Origin: Caecitellus pseudoparvulus
Taxonomy: Eukaryota; Bigyra: Bicosoecida
Assembly: GCA_965644315.1 (NCBI GenBank)
Contig: CBFFRQ010000013.1
Span: 496,001-560,000 of the forward strand
Direction: 5' to 3'
DNA length: 64,000 bases
Shown: piece by piece, positions 57,301 through 64,000 of the stretch
How positions within the stretch are numbered: position 1 is the stretch's first letter
Layout of the letters: each line of letters opens with the position of its first letter
The notes under the pieces: generated by a model
Databases searched by the model: none
What the model was told of the DNA's origin: nothing
What the model saw: the letters and a program-made list of their open reading frames with translations, nothing else
Translations under genes and position numbers: made by a program

Positions 57301-57645
57301 CACGCTCAAGCCGCATTGGTGCCCGCCTTGGAGGCCCAGCGACGAGCCAAAGCTACCGAAGCGAGGCACGCTTTGGCCCGTGCGACAGCAGAGCGGGAAG
57401 GCGCTGCTGCCACAATCGCGGCCTCCCACATGGGTGCCTCGGCAGAAGCGACGAGGCAGAGCGCTCGCAGCGCCGCAGATGCTGCTGCCGTCCAAGCCAC
57501 GCTGAACTCAGTGAAAGACCTGGCGCCAGGGTGGAAGGAGCTGGTGGATGACTTGCACGGGGGCCTGCAGCCAGAGGTGGACAGCGTGTCCCTGGCCATC
57601 GCTCAAGCTTTGCAGGAGGACACCGTGCTGCCTGTGGGCTTTTGA
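48376..57645 (+). CDS. NUP160: Nuclear pore scaffold protein NUP160, unusually long
   Basis: Exons 48376-48475, 48598-48705 and 48782-57645, with introns of 122 and 76 nt, give 3,023 residues. Splicing restores the NUP160 N-terminal propeller: AWWVMGNVLYLAADSD, then SLALVFPGAILRDSVRIEE across the second junction, then GSVHRLEWPHPTRM, which matches the HRLxxPHPSRM stretch of animal NUP160. A WD-like blade (GTLRLWDL) follows, then a very long helical region to the end. NUP160/Nup120 is a core part of the Y-complex coating the nuclear pore. Known family members are about 1,000-1,500 residues, so this is roughly double. The extra length is Ala/Ser-rich and lies after the propeller. An unspliced frame is also open through both introns, but it loses the conserved propeller strands. 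Confidence 0.82.
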   Translation: MPWTFARGHAPLHGVQDFVAVSCPDEEALSDAKGAHAQAALCLLLRVPQHAPLAQTAYTMPAQTKGLALTSCLQHRLRPLLGGSWEMCCTLLQTVTRTTSQQAVWHWFSQVRILHRWRGQIPHVTAPPHVDSASAGAILRDSVRIEEVPPSAGGDWALVVGAVTYRGSVHRLEWPHPTRMQDKAWQAAEAETANGIAAVATAAAAAAVVPARAVGPFTRKEPAAGRLLHPCCGVVAEQTVPVVGATRSAVLCASWRSHSQLVVGLESGALVNINLDVPGAPSPSQDILQPTTFVASLLTSFLGEAAGGGTRDPCLAVQVTPSVALAVHQSGTLRLWDLVAGSVHCEDSLLQGAQGGTSGQVFDARLWKLPTLQQVEDVAMSTVLQVAWTDTAWSAAYTLHATPAPAGWTLRADTLGGFNLPHTGIYDVCMLQGCRVLVAGGAVFVMDGTATLAVHQPGGNLFTGVSAAETAYEDGAELASTAALAGAAASAIVREAATQLGGEVLAADVTAEDVRAAHLPWLGWTAGIPCPPELLSHAVLPPSPTTAPSVFHGQPTVSSSPKLQRVLAAAPSLAQALVGVELALGDPEAIQAVPWELPLPSRWSHNAMTQCKSQLVAAADTLDSAMLARLALGAPAAAQGMAGRSGILSLAPPLASGAARYSDVTLLGAACMLCTAFSLPSPRVELELPESVIAALRHTGSRSEVLKATSVVAEASLRAAQALLRDDGDWDGEECVQVVTVDLASLLLQDETPPLARGAGQPPTRLPQPLMAGAFHPALPHVLDVFFPADITRGLLAAVHGVAAALYVERVTPEAVQDSGHASPLVVAASVVVETRAQAWALALEALETAAGVWERPLACSASGRLLACTSTTHALSEEDQADPRPQSVALLARSLPLAHTAVLRAAIPAPAPASRVIPALAKGWEAATMSATAVLPEHNLADHDRRRPDLLQRGTSARALGAMLAAGAVSLAASGEARDAYVRLAATVGGEDVHPLVLVAREPLHILWQAVAVHCASGAAILPAIARVGLSHTSLTVPSFAMAGAGSCNAAREELATLAAAARQAAVGAGYSSVDDALQGMLGDVLPDALLTGLFDSSATVSVKSVLPLASVVPALSPQPADTDGDVHLHDLEGRATASVLAQPCTGVDAVVTAHLPGSAAVHYNRWLQGSAAVAVDAAADGSDMSGTPQHVQSLSLNAAGVLACATAAAAHRQACSLAEAAFGAALMHSGHWVWGSADPSLAPLEQDHPLRTVSIRAHLPPRAGGPDASGLLATCASSALTLAATPARGLLAAAGVAASVTVWHDAGQQADMPSAAHVGSDLRDVLSSLYCGDAASTTWRALEAAESPTQLHWLLPALGRAAPLMALSTLGQQSTTFHSAYDIGGTVQDSDALVALMGHTAACAPGAPAPILRSASLAYAATSDAQNAPSTASSSSRFGPVGLGPLVQAFLGSHSLLVGGGGVGGGQVLDAASLLSAALGCPRHPVGLQLLSLTPTASSGGGIVASSRGSSSLLTPTHEASTSDEHGMPLQRHISIGSSGAVHLRVAGRSLVLPPSAAEAVVVSDVDMQSAGVSDSRQFSTSLVDGTAGVGRGASPLWAAGACQGGLRWGTDAGLDPMCLSAVPTDAVPYMVGVRSDVWQTTALAATQQLRRGTRMWQPHATPGIPQDRVEPSSRAWQQAAECFSSAVPPTAIMAEGSSVLETLLLCGQAALGAAAAATELAASQASEGSALADLIIGEDAPSAAHAADSLQGQGHAIHTERGRILQDPLAPAASHRLVHAAMAVWAPPLACADVEVERVQAQQPSDLVEEPGLSDLDHSPLPTLPVLSMAASTPLMHALASLRQYPGLWTLGGSLAAGTPNAPVPAVSGGARQEASLLAVHLLRDTGRHCMLASSMAAGAIADALASHGSTKAASAVVHAVSSALLGGALPNTVALDKSQAAVRSGAHASSVAFSPLQLALGPMFTPPDDLHDVPETVTAISLAAGASASAQRLESPGATRSETLQASDFLHAWRSSVQSSLEGSAELLARPCGLGVAQSSAAASSPTTAGDAIAEELYPSALEPAMALPHASRFVAFSWRVRSAQLFHAATFLQALRRGLGRVFEAAPGPLPRRGLLRSADCLDPLTNAVAAMRCVCNEKARARHWGYFLRDTPTDDAESGAPQTSVLSFTGDVPPPPTLGSGGRSHTVGRHGAPASFVPGVDTSALAPAAQGGVPPPPPGSLSLARMDSSAMAEGAAADRRRRDVESAVQALLEDRGTVGRLRVAEGGAVVDDDVAVLAAATALQVDLAVDAQDWSAAVAAATSQPLPSAAEATLAVLAGTLLENRRVPDLVNLQTAPRVWAGILENLAWRARTAPVPLSASGAHMPARQGAVFPTDSDQAHVPLDAAPLLAGRPKPGSHTAHVQEEGACVDVNAYSVLAAVATAQGRWVDAAGWQYAWAYRLAAATQCIAEDLVGVSTATMEAAVARLVGHCRGEESASRDSAAVHTATAAVSTMLSALHARAGALDSAVAALANVPTEHAYLLTLDTAARGSVESGELPSAVQVITAQDVALEAAFVRGQCTLLQTALQAEAAAHPTQSEAQRAALVATGVLDLLPGTTLSDAVAWGPLVASPPARAALCAIVAITSRLWLPAALRQRGVVWMDPEQVWSGAGGPADLRGLTHLAGPDGVPAASDLASALVREALRMAAGLAPCLPCWGAGQSPMPIGMPIAPVQLALCEIGAYESAAFMSYMAQRHHQPLAVSRLRTTAAARPPPLSLPIGEVLAHGSRAAAMLGPADHTLSPAAPTRSLACDRKTALEGRLAFCALRWDGAPNGWKGTLMALEDSLMDAAGNPAHPAEWALDLAVWGTTPAPASFSAQVQAAVDCGGRWACGNPLGALRVLWAAGRADASARVALSVVPEPAQASQQPLALTHAVPQGTQAGSPTDLLCCTDTLPPLEWLSQVAVGLVGVPGEASALGRQLQGRLQHAQAALVPALEAQRRAKATEARHALARATAEREGAAATIAASHMGASAEATRQSARSAADAAAVQATLNSVKDLAPGWKELVDDLHGGLQPEVDSVSLAIAQALQEDTVLPVGF

Positions 57646-57717
57646 TGAGCACGGACAATGCATTCTATCACGAGCCGAACTTGAATGCAGCACAGGTGCG
57701 CGTGAGCGTGCACCGCC

Positions 57718-60096
57718 TCAGCCGAAGTTGATGAGGGACACCCGCCGGCCGCCGCCAGGTGGAGATGGAGAAAGGACACCGCCTGCCGTGCTGGCGGCCG
57801 AGGCACCACTCGCCAGCACGGCTGCAGCCGCTCGTTGCAGCGCAGAACGTGCTTTCGAAGTGCTGGCAGTGAGTGTTGGCCTGCGGGGGCGCCGCGCCCC
57901 AGCAGAAAATACCTTTGCTGCTGCCATGGCAAGGCTGTTGCGCCGGCCGCCCCTCCGCCCCTGTGCTTTGGATGAGAGCAGGCCTGGTCTGGAGCTCGGT
58001 GTTGCCCGCGACACAACCGGCTGTGGTTTGGCGCGTGGCATGGCAGCTCTGGCGCTTGCAGCTCCCCCACCACCCCGAACAACGCCAGCCCCCGCCCGTC
58101 GCACAGACCTGGCGACACGAGTGGAAGGCAAGCGAGCACTCGAAGCTGTACCTCTTGAAGCGGCAGATGTTTTCGCCTTGCTCGCTGCCAGAAGACGCTG
58201 TGCGCGGGCTGCCACACGCCCAGAGCCGTGGGCTCGAGTTGGCAGGGCTTCGAGGGCGCCTGTAGAGAAAGCGCGAAGTATGGGCACCGGAAGCTGTGGG
58301 CCATGGCGTTCTCGATGCAGTACAACTAGGTGGCGGGCAGTCCAATTTGCGCGCCCTGCGATGCCCCTCGCTACACCTGGAATGCCGGCCCCCGCTGCCG
58401 CTCCGTGCTTGCGAACGATGGCCGTGACCACTGCTAGGCAGGCGCTATCATCACTGTGTGCAATGAGGGCGTTTGGCGCAGCGGCCCACAGAGTCGCAAA
58501 GAAGCGCGCACCAGCTTGCCCCAGCGTTTCCGGGGCGGGATCTTGAGCGGCATCCTCCCCGTCAGCCAACCAACGCCCCAGCACGTTCAGTGCGGGCTCC
58601 CCAAGGGCAGGGCGAGGCAGCCTGAGACGGGAGGCCTCCACCACTGTCGCTTCATCTTTGTATGCCAACATGATGTGCAGGCATTGCAAGGTTCGGGCGA
58701 GGGACGTGGGTGTGTGGTTGGCTCCCAGCACAGCAGCGATGCTGACCCCACCGAAAGCCATGCAAGGAGGGCCTTGTGGCTGTGGCAAGGATGCCAGGAA
58801 ATGCAGCATGGGCGTGTTCCCCTTGATGCTCACGACTTGCAATGTGTCCCTAGCAGCCTCGGGGCTGCCCAGCGAGCCGCCAGTGTCCAGCAGCATGGCT
58901 GTGAGTTCCAGGGCGCCTGCTCGCACGGCGGCTCCCACCAACTCGCCACTTGCACCCGCGGTGACATCTGCTCCCATGCCGATGAGGTATTTTGCCATGT
59001 CCACACGGTGCGGTGCGCGGAGATCAGCAGGTGGGTGTGGCCCGCACCCCACACAGAGCATGAGCGGCGTGGCGTTATTACCGTCTTCCGTGTCCACCTC
59101 CGCGCCTGCCTCCACGAGCCAGCGAAGCGCACTGCCATTGCCGCTCTCAGCAGCAACATGCAGGGGGGTCCTGTCCCTGTTGTTGGGTCGATGAGGAGCA
59201 GACTTGGGGAGCAGCGCATGTACGTCTCCCGCTCCATGCTCAGCCAGCCATTGCAGCACAGGAGCACGGCAGGTTGCGGCAGCATAGTGAAAGTGCGTTG
59301 CGCCCTCCTTCGTCTGCAAATTGGCTTCGTCTCCTGCTGTGTGCAGCCATTCGAGGACTGCGATTACCTTTTCGGGGGGGAGAGCAGGCTGGTCGAAGAT
59401 GTGGACGGGGGTGCCAGGCAGGGGTGGGCCACGCAGAACCGCTCGCATGGGGTCCATGCTCCACGCCGTGTACCCTCGGTTGCTTTGCTTGTCCACACGC
59501 GCCCCTGCGTCGACCAGCCACTGCATGACATGCACATGTCCCCATGCTGCTGCCACGTGCAACGTCGGCAAGCCCGTGTCTTCCTCTGGGCCCTCATTCA
59601 AGATGTCTACCCCCTTGGCCTGCAGCCTCGCCAGCAAGTCAACACTGCCGGACATGGCGGCCGGGCCGGCAAGGGACCCGAAGCCCCACACGCGCGCTTC
59701 CAAACTGGCGCCTTCTCCAATCAGCCACCGTACCATGTCAAGGTTCCCGCTTGCCATGGCAGCGGCGATGACGGGCACCTGCAGCTCATCTGTCGGCGGT
59801 GCCGCCACATTCTCACCATTGGCAGCCCACCATTGCAGGGCTGGCAGGTGTCCATGGAAGGCAGCCAGGAGGACCGGCGTTGCCCCTCCTAGATCTTTGG
59901 CCCCTGCGTCGGCTGCTCCTTGCTTTGCAAGCCACTTGAGCACCTCCACATGTCCGGCTGCGCTGGCCCAGTGCGCTGGACCCCGTCGATGCCGATCTAC
60001 TGTGCTGAGGGATTCGCCACTCGACTGCGCGGCCATGGCCACCCGCAAATTGCCAGTCTTGATAGCATGTTCCAGATGTGTCGTGCTATGTGCCAT
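57718..60096 (-). CDS. Ankyrin-repeat protein
   Basis: A single exon of 792 residues from the ATG at 60096; the frame is open upstream to 60324 without a better start. About ten ankyrin-like repeats occupy residues 1-420, such as GPAHWASAAGHVEVLKWLAK, PTLHVAAAWGHVHVMQWLVD and TPLHVAAESGNGSALRWLVE. The WLxxxGA ends resemble the ankyrin arrays common in algae, oomycetes and giant-virus-type proteins. The rest is Ala/Arg-rich and basic, with no other domain visible (SKAKTSAASRGTASSARL and similar). It presumably binds proteins, and the partner is unknown. It converges on NUP160 with 72 bases between the stops. Confidence 0.85.
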   Translation of the reverse strand: MAHSTTHLEHAIKTGNLRVAMAAQSSGESLSTVDRHRRGPAHWASAAGHVEVLKWLAKQGAADAGAKDLGGATPVLLAAFHGHLPALQWWAANGENVAAPPTDELQVPVIAAAMASGNLDMVRWLIGEGASLEARVWGFGSLAGPAAMSGSVDLLARLQAKGVDILNEGPEEDTGLPTLHVAAAWGHVHVMQWLVDAGARVDKQSNRGYTAWSMDPMRAVLRGPPLPGTPVHIFDQPALPPEKVIAVLEWLHTAGDEANLQTKEGATHFHYAAATCRAPVLQWLAEHGAGDVHALLPKSAPHRPNNRDRTPLHVAAESGNGSALRWLVEAGAEVDTEDGNNATPLMLCVGCGPHPPADLRAPHRVDMAKYLIGMGADVTAGASGELVGAAVRAGALELTAMLLDTGGSLGSPEAARDTLQVVSIKGNTPMLHFLASLPQPQGPPCMAFGGVSIAAVLGANHTPTSLARTLQCLHIMLAYKDEATVVEASRLRLPRPALGEPALNVLGRWLADGEDAAQDPAPETLGQAGARFFATLWAAAPNALIAHSDDSACLAVVTAIVRKHGAAAGAGIPGVARGIAGRANWTARHLVVLHRERHGPQLPVPILRAFSTGALEALPTRAHGSGRVAARAQRLLAASKAKTSAASRGTASSARLPSTRVARSVRRAGAGVVRGGGGAASARAAMPRAKPQPVVSRATPSSRPGLLSSKAQGRRGGRRNSLAMAAAKVFSAGARRPRRPTLTASTSKARSALQRAAAAVLASGASAASTAGGVLSPSPPGGGRRVSLINFG

Positions 60097-60763
60097 GGCT
60101 GCCGCGGTTGCAGCCCCTGCGGGAGTGGGAGGGTGGCAGAGTGTGGCAGCTTGAAACCTCGCATGCGACCTTGCACGCCAGGGAGCGCACCCTCTACAAG
60201 GATTCACGGCGCAAGTACGCTGCAGATTTCTGTCGAGCACTCTCTGATATCTGTTTCCAAGCGGACCTGGGGATAGCGTCGCAGGTACCGCTAGGACAGA
60301 CCAGGAAGGGGTTCGGCTGTTCACCTCCCTTGAGTGTGCTTGCCGGCGCCGAAGCTACGCGGCAAGGTCAGCGCCACGGTGAAGTGCCGGCAGCCCAGCA
60401 GCACACGCCGCATGCACTAATGTGTTAAATTTGGGTCGCCCGTTTGAGGGAGGCAGAGCTTGGCGATTGAAGACTTTTTTGTCACATGCAAATGAGGGGC
60501 CCCAGCATCGCGCCGCCGGGGTTAAATCCTGTCAAAAGGATAGCAGGTCCCCGGCCCCTGGATGTTCTGCAATTTGTGGGGGTGTTCTGGCGGTCAGACA
60601 GGCCACCAGCTGCCACACCGCGACTGGGCTCGCGCCTGCTTCGTAAAGGGAGGCGGCGGTGTTTCACTCCCTTACACGAAACGCCATCGTCAGCTTGGCT
60701 GCGTGGACCTGCCTGTGCCCCGCAGCGGCGCCCCAGGGAACAGCAAGCCGGAAGAAAGATACC
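60097..60763. promoter_or_regulatory. Divergent intergenic region between the ankyrin and kinase genes
   Basis: This is the longest non-coding stretch in the window (667 bases). It contains an AT-rich patch at about 60418-60435 and, at 60486-60493, an ATGCAAAT octamer preceded by a T-run. Both could be promoter elements of the kinase gene, but a single octamer is expected by chance at some frequency. Short open frames here show no domain. Confidence 0.4.
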
Positions 60764-63066
60764 ATGTCCGCTGTTCAAGTGTCTGGCACGCCTGCCCACG
60801 CAGCAGGCATGTCTTCCAGCCCGCTGCAGGTGCTCGGTGCGTGGGGGCGCTGCCTCCTCAACGCTCCCGCCTGTGCCACACCCCCCTCCCTCCCCTGCAG
60901 ACTACAAGGCCAGGGGCGGGCAAGGTACCATTTTCAATGGCACTTGGCAGGGTACTCCTGTGGCGGTGAAGGCTCTTGGCCCTCCCTCTTGCCGCAGCGC
61001 CGTGGCTGAGCTGAAGGCTGTGAGTTCGCCCAGCAACCGCACAGGGGGAGTGGTGCTCCCTTTCGCTTTTTCGCTTGCACTTGCTGCCCATTTCCACCCC
61101 GCTGCAGTTCCGCCGCCTTGGCCAGCCGCATCCCTACATAGTCCGTTGGTTCAGGGCCCAGCAGGCGCAAGATGGACAATTCCTGCTTCCGCTGGAGCTT
61201 GCTGACGCCGACGCCCTGCAGGTCATGGAGGGCGCAGAGCAACGAGGCCTCGCACCTCAGCCGCTACTGCACACGTGGCTGGTGCAAGTGGCCTCTGCTC
61301 TCGACTACTGCCACAGCATCGGCCTGGCTCATCGGGACGTGAAGCCTGAGAATGTCCTCCTCGTGCCAGAGAGCGGCTCCCTCGCCCCGATCAGCTCTGG
61401 CAAGGCCTCCAGCCTGCTGCATTGGCAAGGCCACGTTGCGAAGCTTTGTGATTTTGGTTCTTCCACGCTCACTACGCCCTCTGCGCCGTCTGCGCCATGC
61501 TACGGCGCCGTAGGCTCCAGCATGTACGCAGCACCCGAGGTACTGCGCTTGCACATGGTGGGCACAGACCCGCAAAGCGCAGAGGCGCTGTGGCCAGGGT
61601 TCCAGGAAGCTCTCAGTGAAGAATCTCGTGCTGCCAAGGCTGAAAGCCGTGCAGCGGCTCCGCGGTATTGTGGCTTTCTTGCCGACGCTTGGTCCTTCGG
61701 TGTTATGGCCTTCGTGCTGGCAGCTGGGCGCCCTCCTTTCCGCACGGCCAGCCCGTCTGATGCATCCTTCCGGGCCTTTGTGCGCAGCACGCAGCCTGAT
61801 GCCGTAGAGCTGTCCGTGTGCGCGCCGGAGTTCCACGGGTGGAAGGCGCGGGATGCGGTCTGGCAGTGGCCAGCCGAGTTCTCCCCCGGTTTCATCGCCC
61901 TGCTCACAGCTTGCATGCAGGTTGTACCGCAGCAGCGCCCTCAACCCGGCACGCTAGGTGCCCATCCGTGGCTTCAAGACATCGCGTGGGTGCCATCCCA
62001 TGGCTTACAAAGCGGGGCCCGTGCGATGCCCAGTGGGTCCATGACGACAGCGTGCACCACTGCCGCAGCCCCTGGCACCCCCCCCACGCCGGCCCCCCCC
62101 ACCACGCCGGATGAACCTGGCTTGCGGTGCTTGGCGCTGGTTCGAAGGGAGGAGGATGGTGCCTCTGTGGCCTTTTCTTCCGCTTCCAAATCTTGGGCAC
62201 GCAGCGGCAGCCTTGGCTCCCTGGTGGGGGGTGGGGAGGACACCCTCGCGCCTGGTGCACCCACCGCCACCCGAGCAGCCAGCACAACTCATGTTGAGCA
62301 CTACTTGCACGCATCTGGGCTGTCAGGGGGTGGCATGGAGCCCCTGCACCGCCGGGGAACGCACTCAGCTGAAGTGTCGGGCTGGCGTGGCAGCGGATTC
62401 GCTTCTGGGCCGTTGCCCACGCCTGGCGAACCAGGCGTATCGACGTGGTCAGCACCAAGCCCTGTGGTGCATGGTGGTGGCTGGGTCGCGGGGAGGGGTG
62501 GCAGTGTAGGCTTTGATTCGGGCGGTTGGGCTGGCGATGGCGAGTCGGTGGGTTCCCACGCCTCCTCCTTTGCCCCTGCGCCGGCATCGCTACCTGGAGG
62601 CTCTGGTGGCTACGATGGGGGAGAGCGCACTGCTGAGGATGCCGCATCCCGTGCGATCAGCGCCAGCAGCGCCGCAAGCTCAACAAGGCGCCGCCGTGAC
62701 AAGCGGCACCGTCACGACGGGGAAGACGGGGCGGGCTTTGTGGAGGAGTACATTGGAGCGGACTGCGCCACGACGCTGCGCACAGCATCTGGTGGCTCTG
62801 CTCGGTCCTTGGCATCTGAGGATGGCTCCAAGCGCCGTGTCGTGGCGATATCCGCTCATGCTCCGCTCTTGGGCACCAACTGGCCTACCCCTCCACCCAC
62901 CAGTGCACAGTCCAAGCACACACATGATGTGGGCAGCATGATGCCACCTTCCATCACCTTGGAGAGTCACGTGGCAGCGCAGGCACGCCAAGCCTCCTCC
63001 TCGAAGCCACTCACCGCAGCCCAGACAGCTGCTGCGTGGCACGTGCAACAAGGTGGAGGCCACTGA
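60764..63066 (+). CDS. Serine/threonine protein kinase, possibly NAK-like
   Basis: Exons 60764-60836, 60901-61019 and 61108-63066, with introns of 64 and 88 nt, give 716 residues. The start ACCATGT is in a favourable context. The glycine loop GGQGTIFNG is at about 30-38, the ATP-binding lysine is Lys48 in VAVK, and the catalytic loop HRDVKPEN has Asp141. The magnesium motif DFG is at 179-181 (KLCDFGSST) and the APE motif at 206-208. All catalytic residues are present, so it should be active. The CDFGS context and the HRDVKPENVLL loop recall the NAK family (AAK1, GAK), which regulates endocytosis, but this is only a suggestion. There are insertions in the C-lobe. A long Gly/Ser/Pro-rich tail follows without domains, ending in a basic patch and more disorder. 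Confidence 0.85.
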
Positions 63067-63139
63067 GGCCGCCACGCAAAATGCAGCAAGCCCTCGACGA
63101 GCTGGCCCTGAAGTGGTTGTGCGCTTGGCGGGTGTTGAC

Positions 63140-64000
63140 ATGCGGCGCAAACACGTGCGCTTGTCTGGCCCAGGCAAGCGCTCCGTTGCCTGTGGCACGC
63201 GTGTGCTGGCAGCAGTGGTGCTGGTGCTGGCGTGTGGCTGGCTATGGACGGTGTTCTCGCACCTCTCCATCACAAATGGTGCTGAGGACCAGGAACATAG
63301 GGGGGGTGGCATAATCAGCTTACAAGGCGCAAGAACGACGGGTGGCGGCGGGGGACAAGCACCAAATGGTAAGGCTTGCGGATTTGCGGTATTTGACGCA
63401 GCCTCCCCTTCAAGACCATGACGACCGCCGTGCTTCTGCCCAGGTGGTCTACAGCACACGGGCCCCGTCAGTATAGACTCAAGTGATGATGTGGTGGTGC
63501 AGCCCCACGTCCCAGGCCAAGCTCACAAAGTTCCTGCCACAACCCACGTCACAAAACTGCAGGATTTGCCGGCAGCTGAAGCCAGCAACATGGACTGGTT
63601 GGCGAAGGGCCGGTGGCTGGTGCAGCAGAATGCTGGCCTCCTTGCCGCTGCTCAGTCGCGGCCGCTCGAGAGTATTACGCTCGTGACCGTCCTCCTTGAC
63701 CTTGGGCGTGACAAGCTTGGAGGCGGCTTCAAGCGCACGTTCACGGAGTACATCAACCGCATGAAGGCGTTCGTCTCCTACGACCTGCCCAAGGTGATGT
63801 TCCTGGATGCAAATTACATGGATGACTTCAAGCCGCTTTTGGACACGTCCCCCTCCCCCGTGCACGTCATCCCCATCACCAAGGAGGAGGTGAAGGCCGC
63901 CTTTAAAGGCTGGGATGCCCTGCAAGCCATCCGCACGAACCCTGACTGGGCCAACCGACAGGCCTGGCTGGCGCAGTCCCCCCAGGCCACCATGGAATAC
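63140..64000 (+). CDS. HtrL/YibB-family type II membrane protein, truncated by the window
   Basis: Exon 63140-63368, a 75-nt intron and exon 63444 to beyond 64000 read as one frame. The N-terminus is basic (MRRKHVRLSGPGKR), followed by one membrane helix (VLAAVVLVLACGWLWTVFSHL) and a Gly-rich stem, as in Golgi type II glycosyltransferases. The domain begins at about SITLVTVLLDLGRDKLGG, followed by YINRMKAFVSYDLPKVMFLD, VHVIPITKEEVKAAF and TNPDWANRQAWL. This matches my memory of the HtrL/YibB family, found in bacterial LPS loci and in algae and animals and often treated as glycosyltransferase-like. The catalytic role is not established. The 3' end is outside the window. The ATG at 63140 is the first in frame and lies 73 bases after the kinase stop. 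Confidence 0.75.

Noticed and set aside
58456-59892. Plus-strand open frame of 478 codons
   Set aside because: It is antisense to the ankyrin repeats, and its translation has no recognisable family.
60486-60493. ATGCAAAT octamer as a promoter element
   Set aside because: It is a single short match without a repeat in other promoters here, so chance cannot be excluded.
1-64000. CRISPR arrays, transposons, long repeats or integrated viral genes
   Set aside because: I saw no regularly spaced repeats, terminal repeats, transposase or reverse-transcriptase motifs, and the ankyrin protein alone does not indicate a viral origin.

Overview
The window is nuclear DNA from a unicellular eukaryote. The evidence is spliceosomal GT-AG introns, kinesin, nuclear-pore, GPI-anchor, ubiquitin and NEDD8 genes, and the lack of operons or Shine-Dalgarno sites. 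The DNA is GC-rich and gene-dense, and the proteins are alanine-rich. I worked out twenty short introns (64-122 nt) by matching reading frames across GT-AG junctions. They sit almost only at the 5' ends of genes, while reading frames of 1-19 kb downstream have none. This fits a compact algal or protist genome, but I cannot name the lineage from sequence alone.

Layout, left to right. 1-2.0 kb: a sugar-lactone oxidase of the ascorbate/erythroascorbate type (-). 2.1-12.6 kb: a giant BEACH/WD40 trafficking protein (-) with a FYVE zinc finger inside its PH domain. 13.1-16.3 kb: a small unknown gene (+), TMCO1 (-) and the GPI mannosyltransferase PIG-V (-). 16.4-18.8 kb: a kinesin-4-like motor (-). 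19.1-21.1 kb: a SENP8/NEDP1-type protease (+) and a secreted PA-domain protein (+). 21.1-23.0 kb: an Ariadne-type RBR ubiquitin ligase (-). 23.3-24.2 kb: a conserved protein of unknown function (+). 24.3-28.6 kb: a WD-like/UBR-box/PHD protein (-). 29.0-48.2 kb: a roughly 6,340-residue HECT ubiquitin ligase (-). 48.4-57.6 kb: an unusually long NUP160 (+). 57.7-60.1 kb: an ankyrin-repeat protein (-). 60.8-63.1 kb: a protein kinase (+). 63.1 kb to the end: a partial HtrL/YibB-family membrane protein (+).

Four neighbouring genes between 19 and 48 kb belong to ubiquitin/NEDD8 biology (SENP8, RBR ligase, UBR7-like, HECT). TMCO1 and PIG-V both act in the ER membrane. The rest look like an ordinary eukaryotic gene mixture rather than a single pathway. 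The most unusual features are three domain architectures: FYVE nested in PH-BEACH, WD-like plus a split UBR box plus PHD, and the giant SPRY/UBA/HECT ligase. I saw no mobile element, CRISPR array, rRNA or convincing tRNA.
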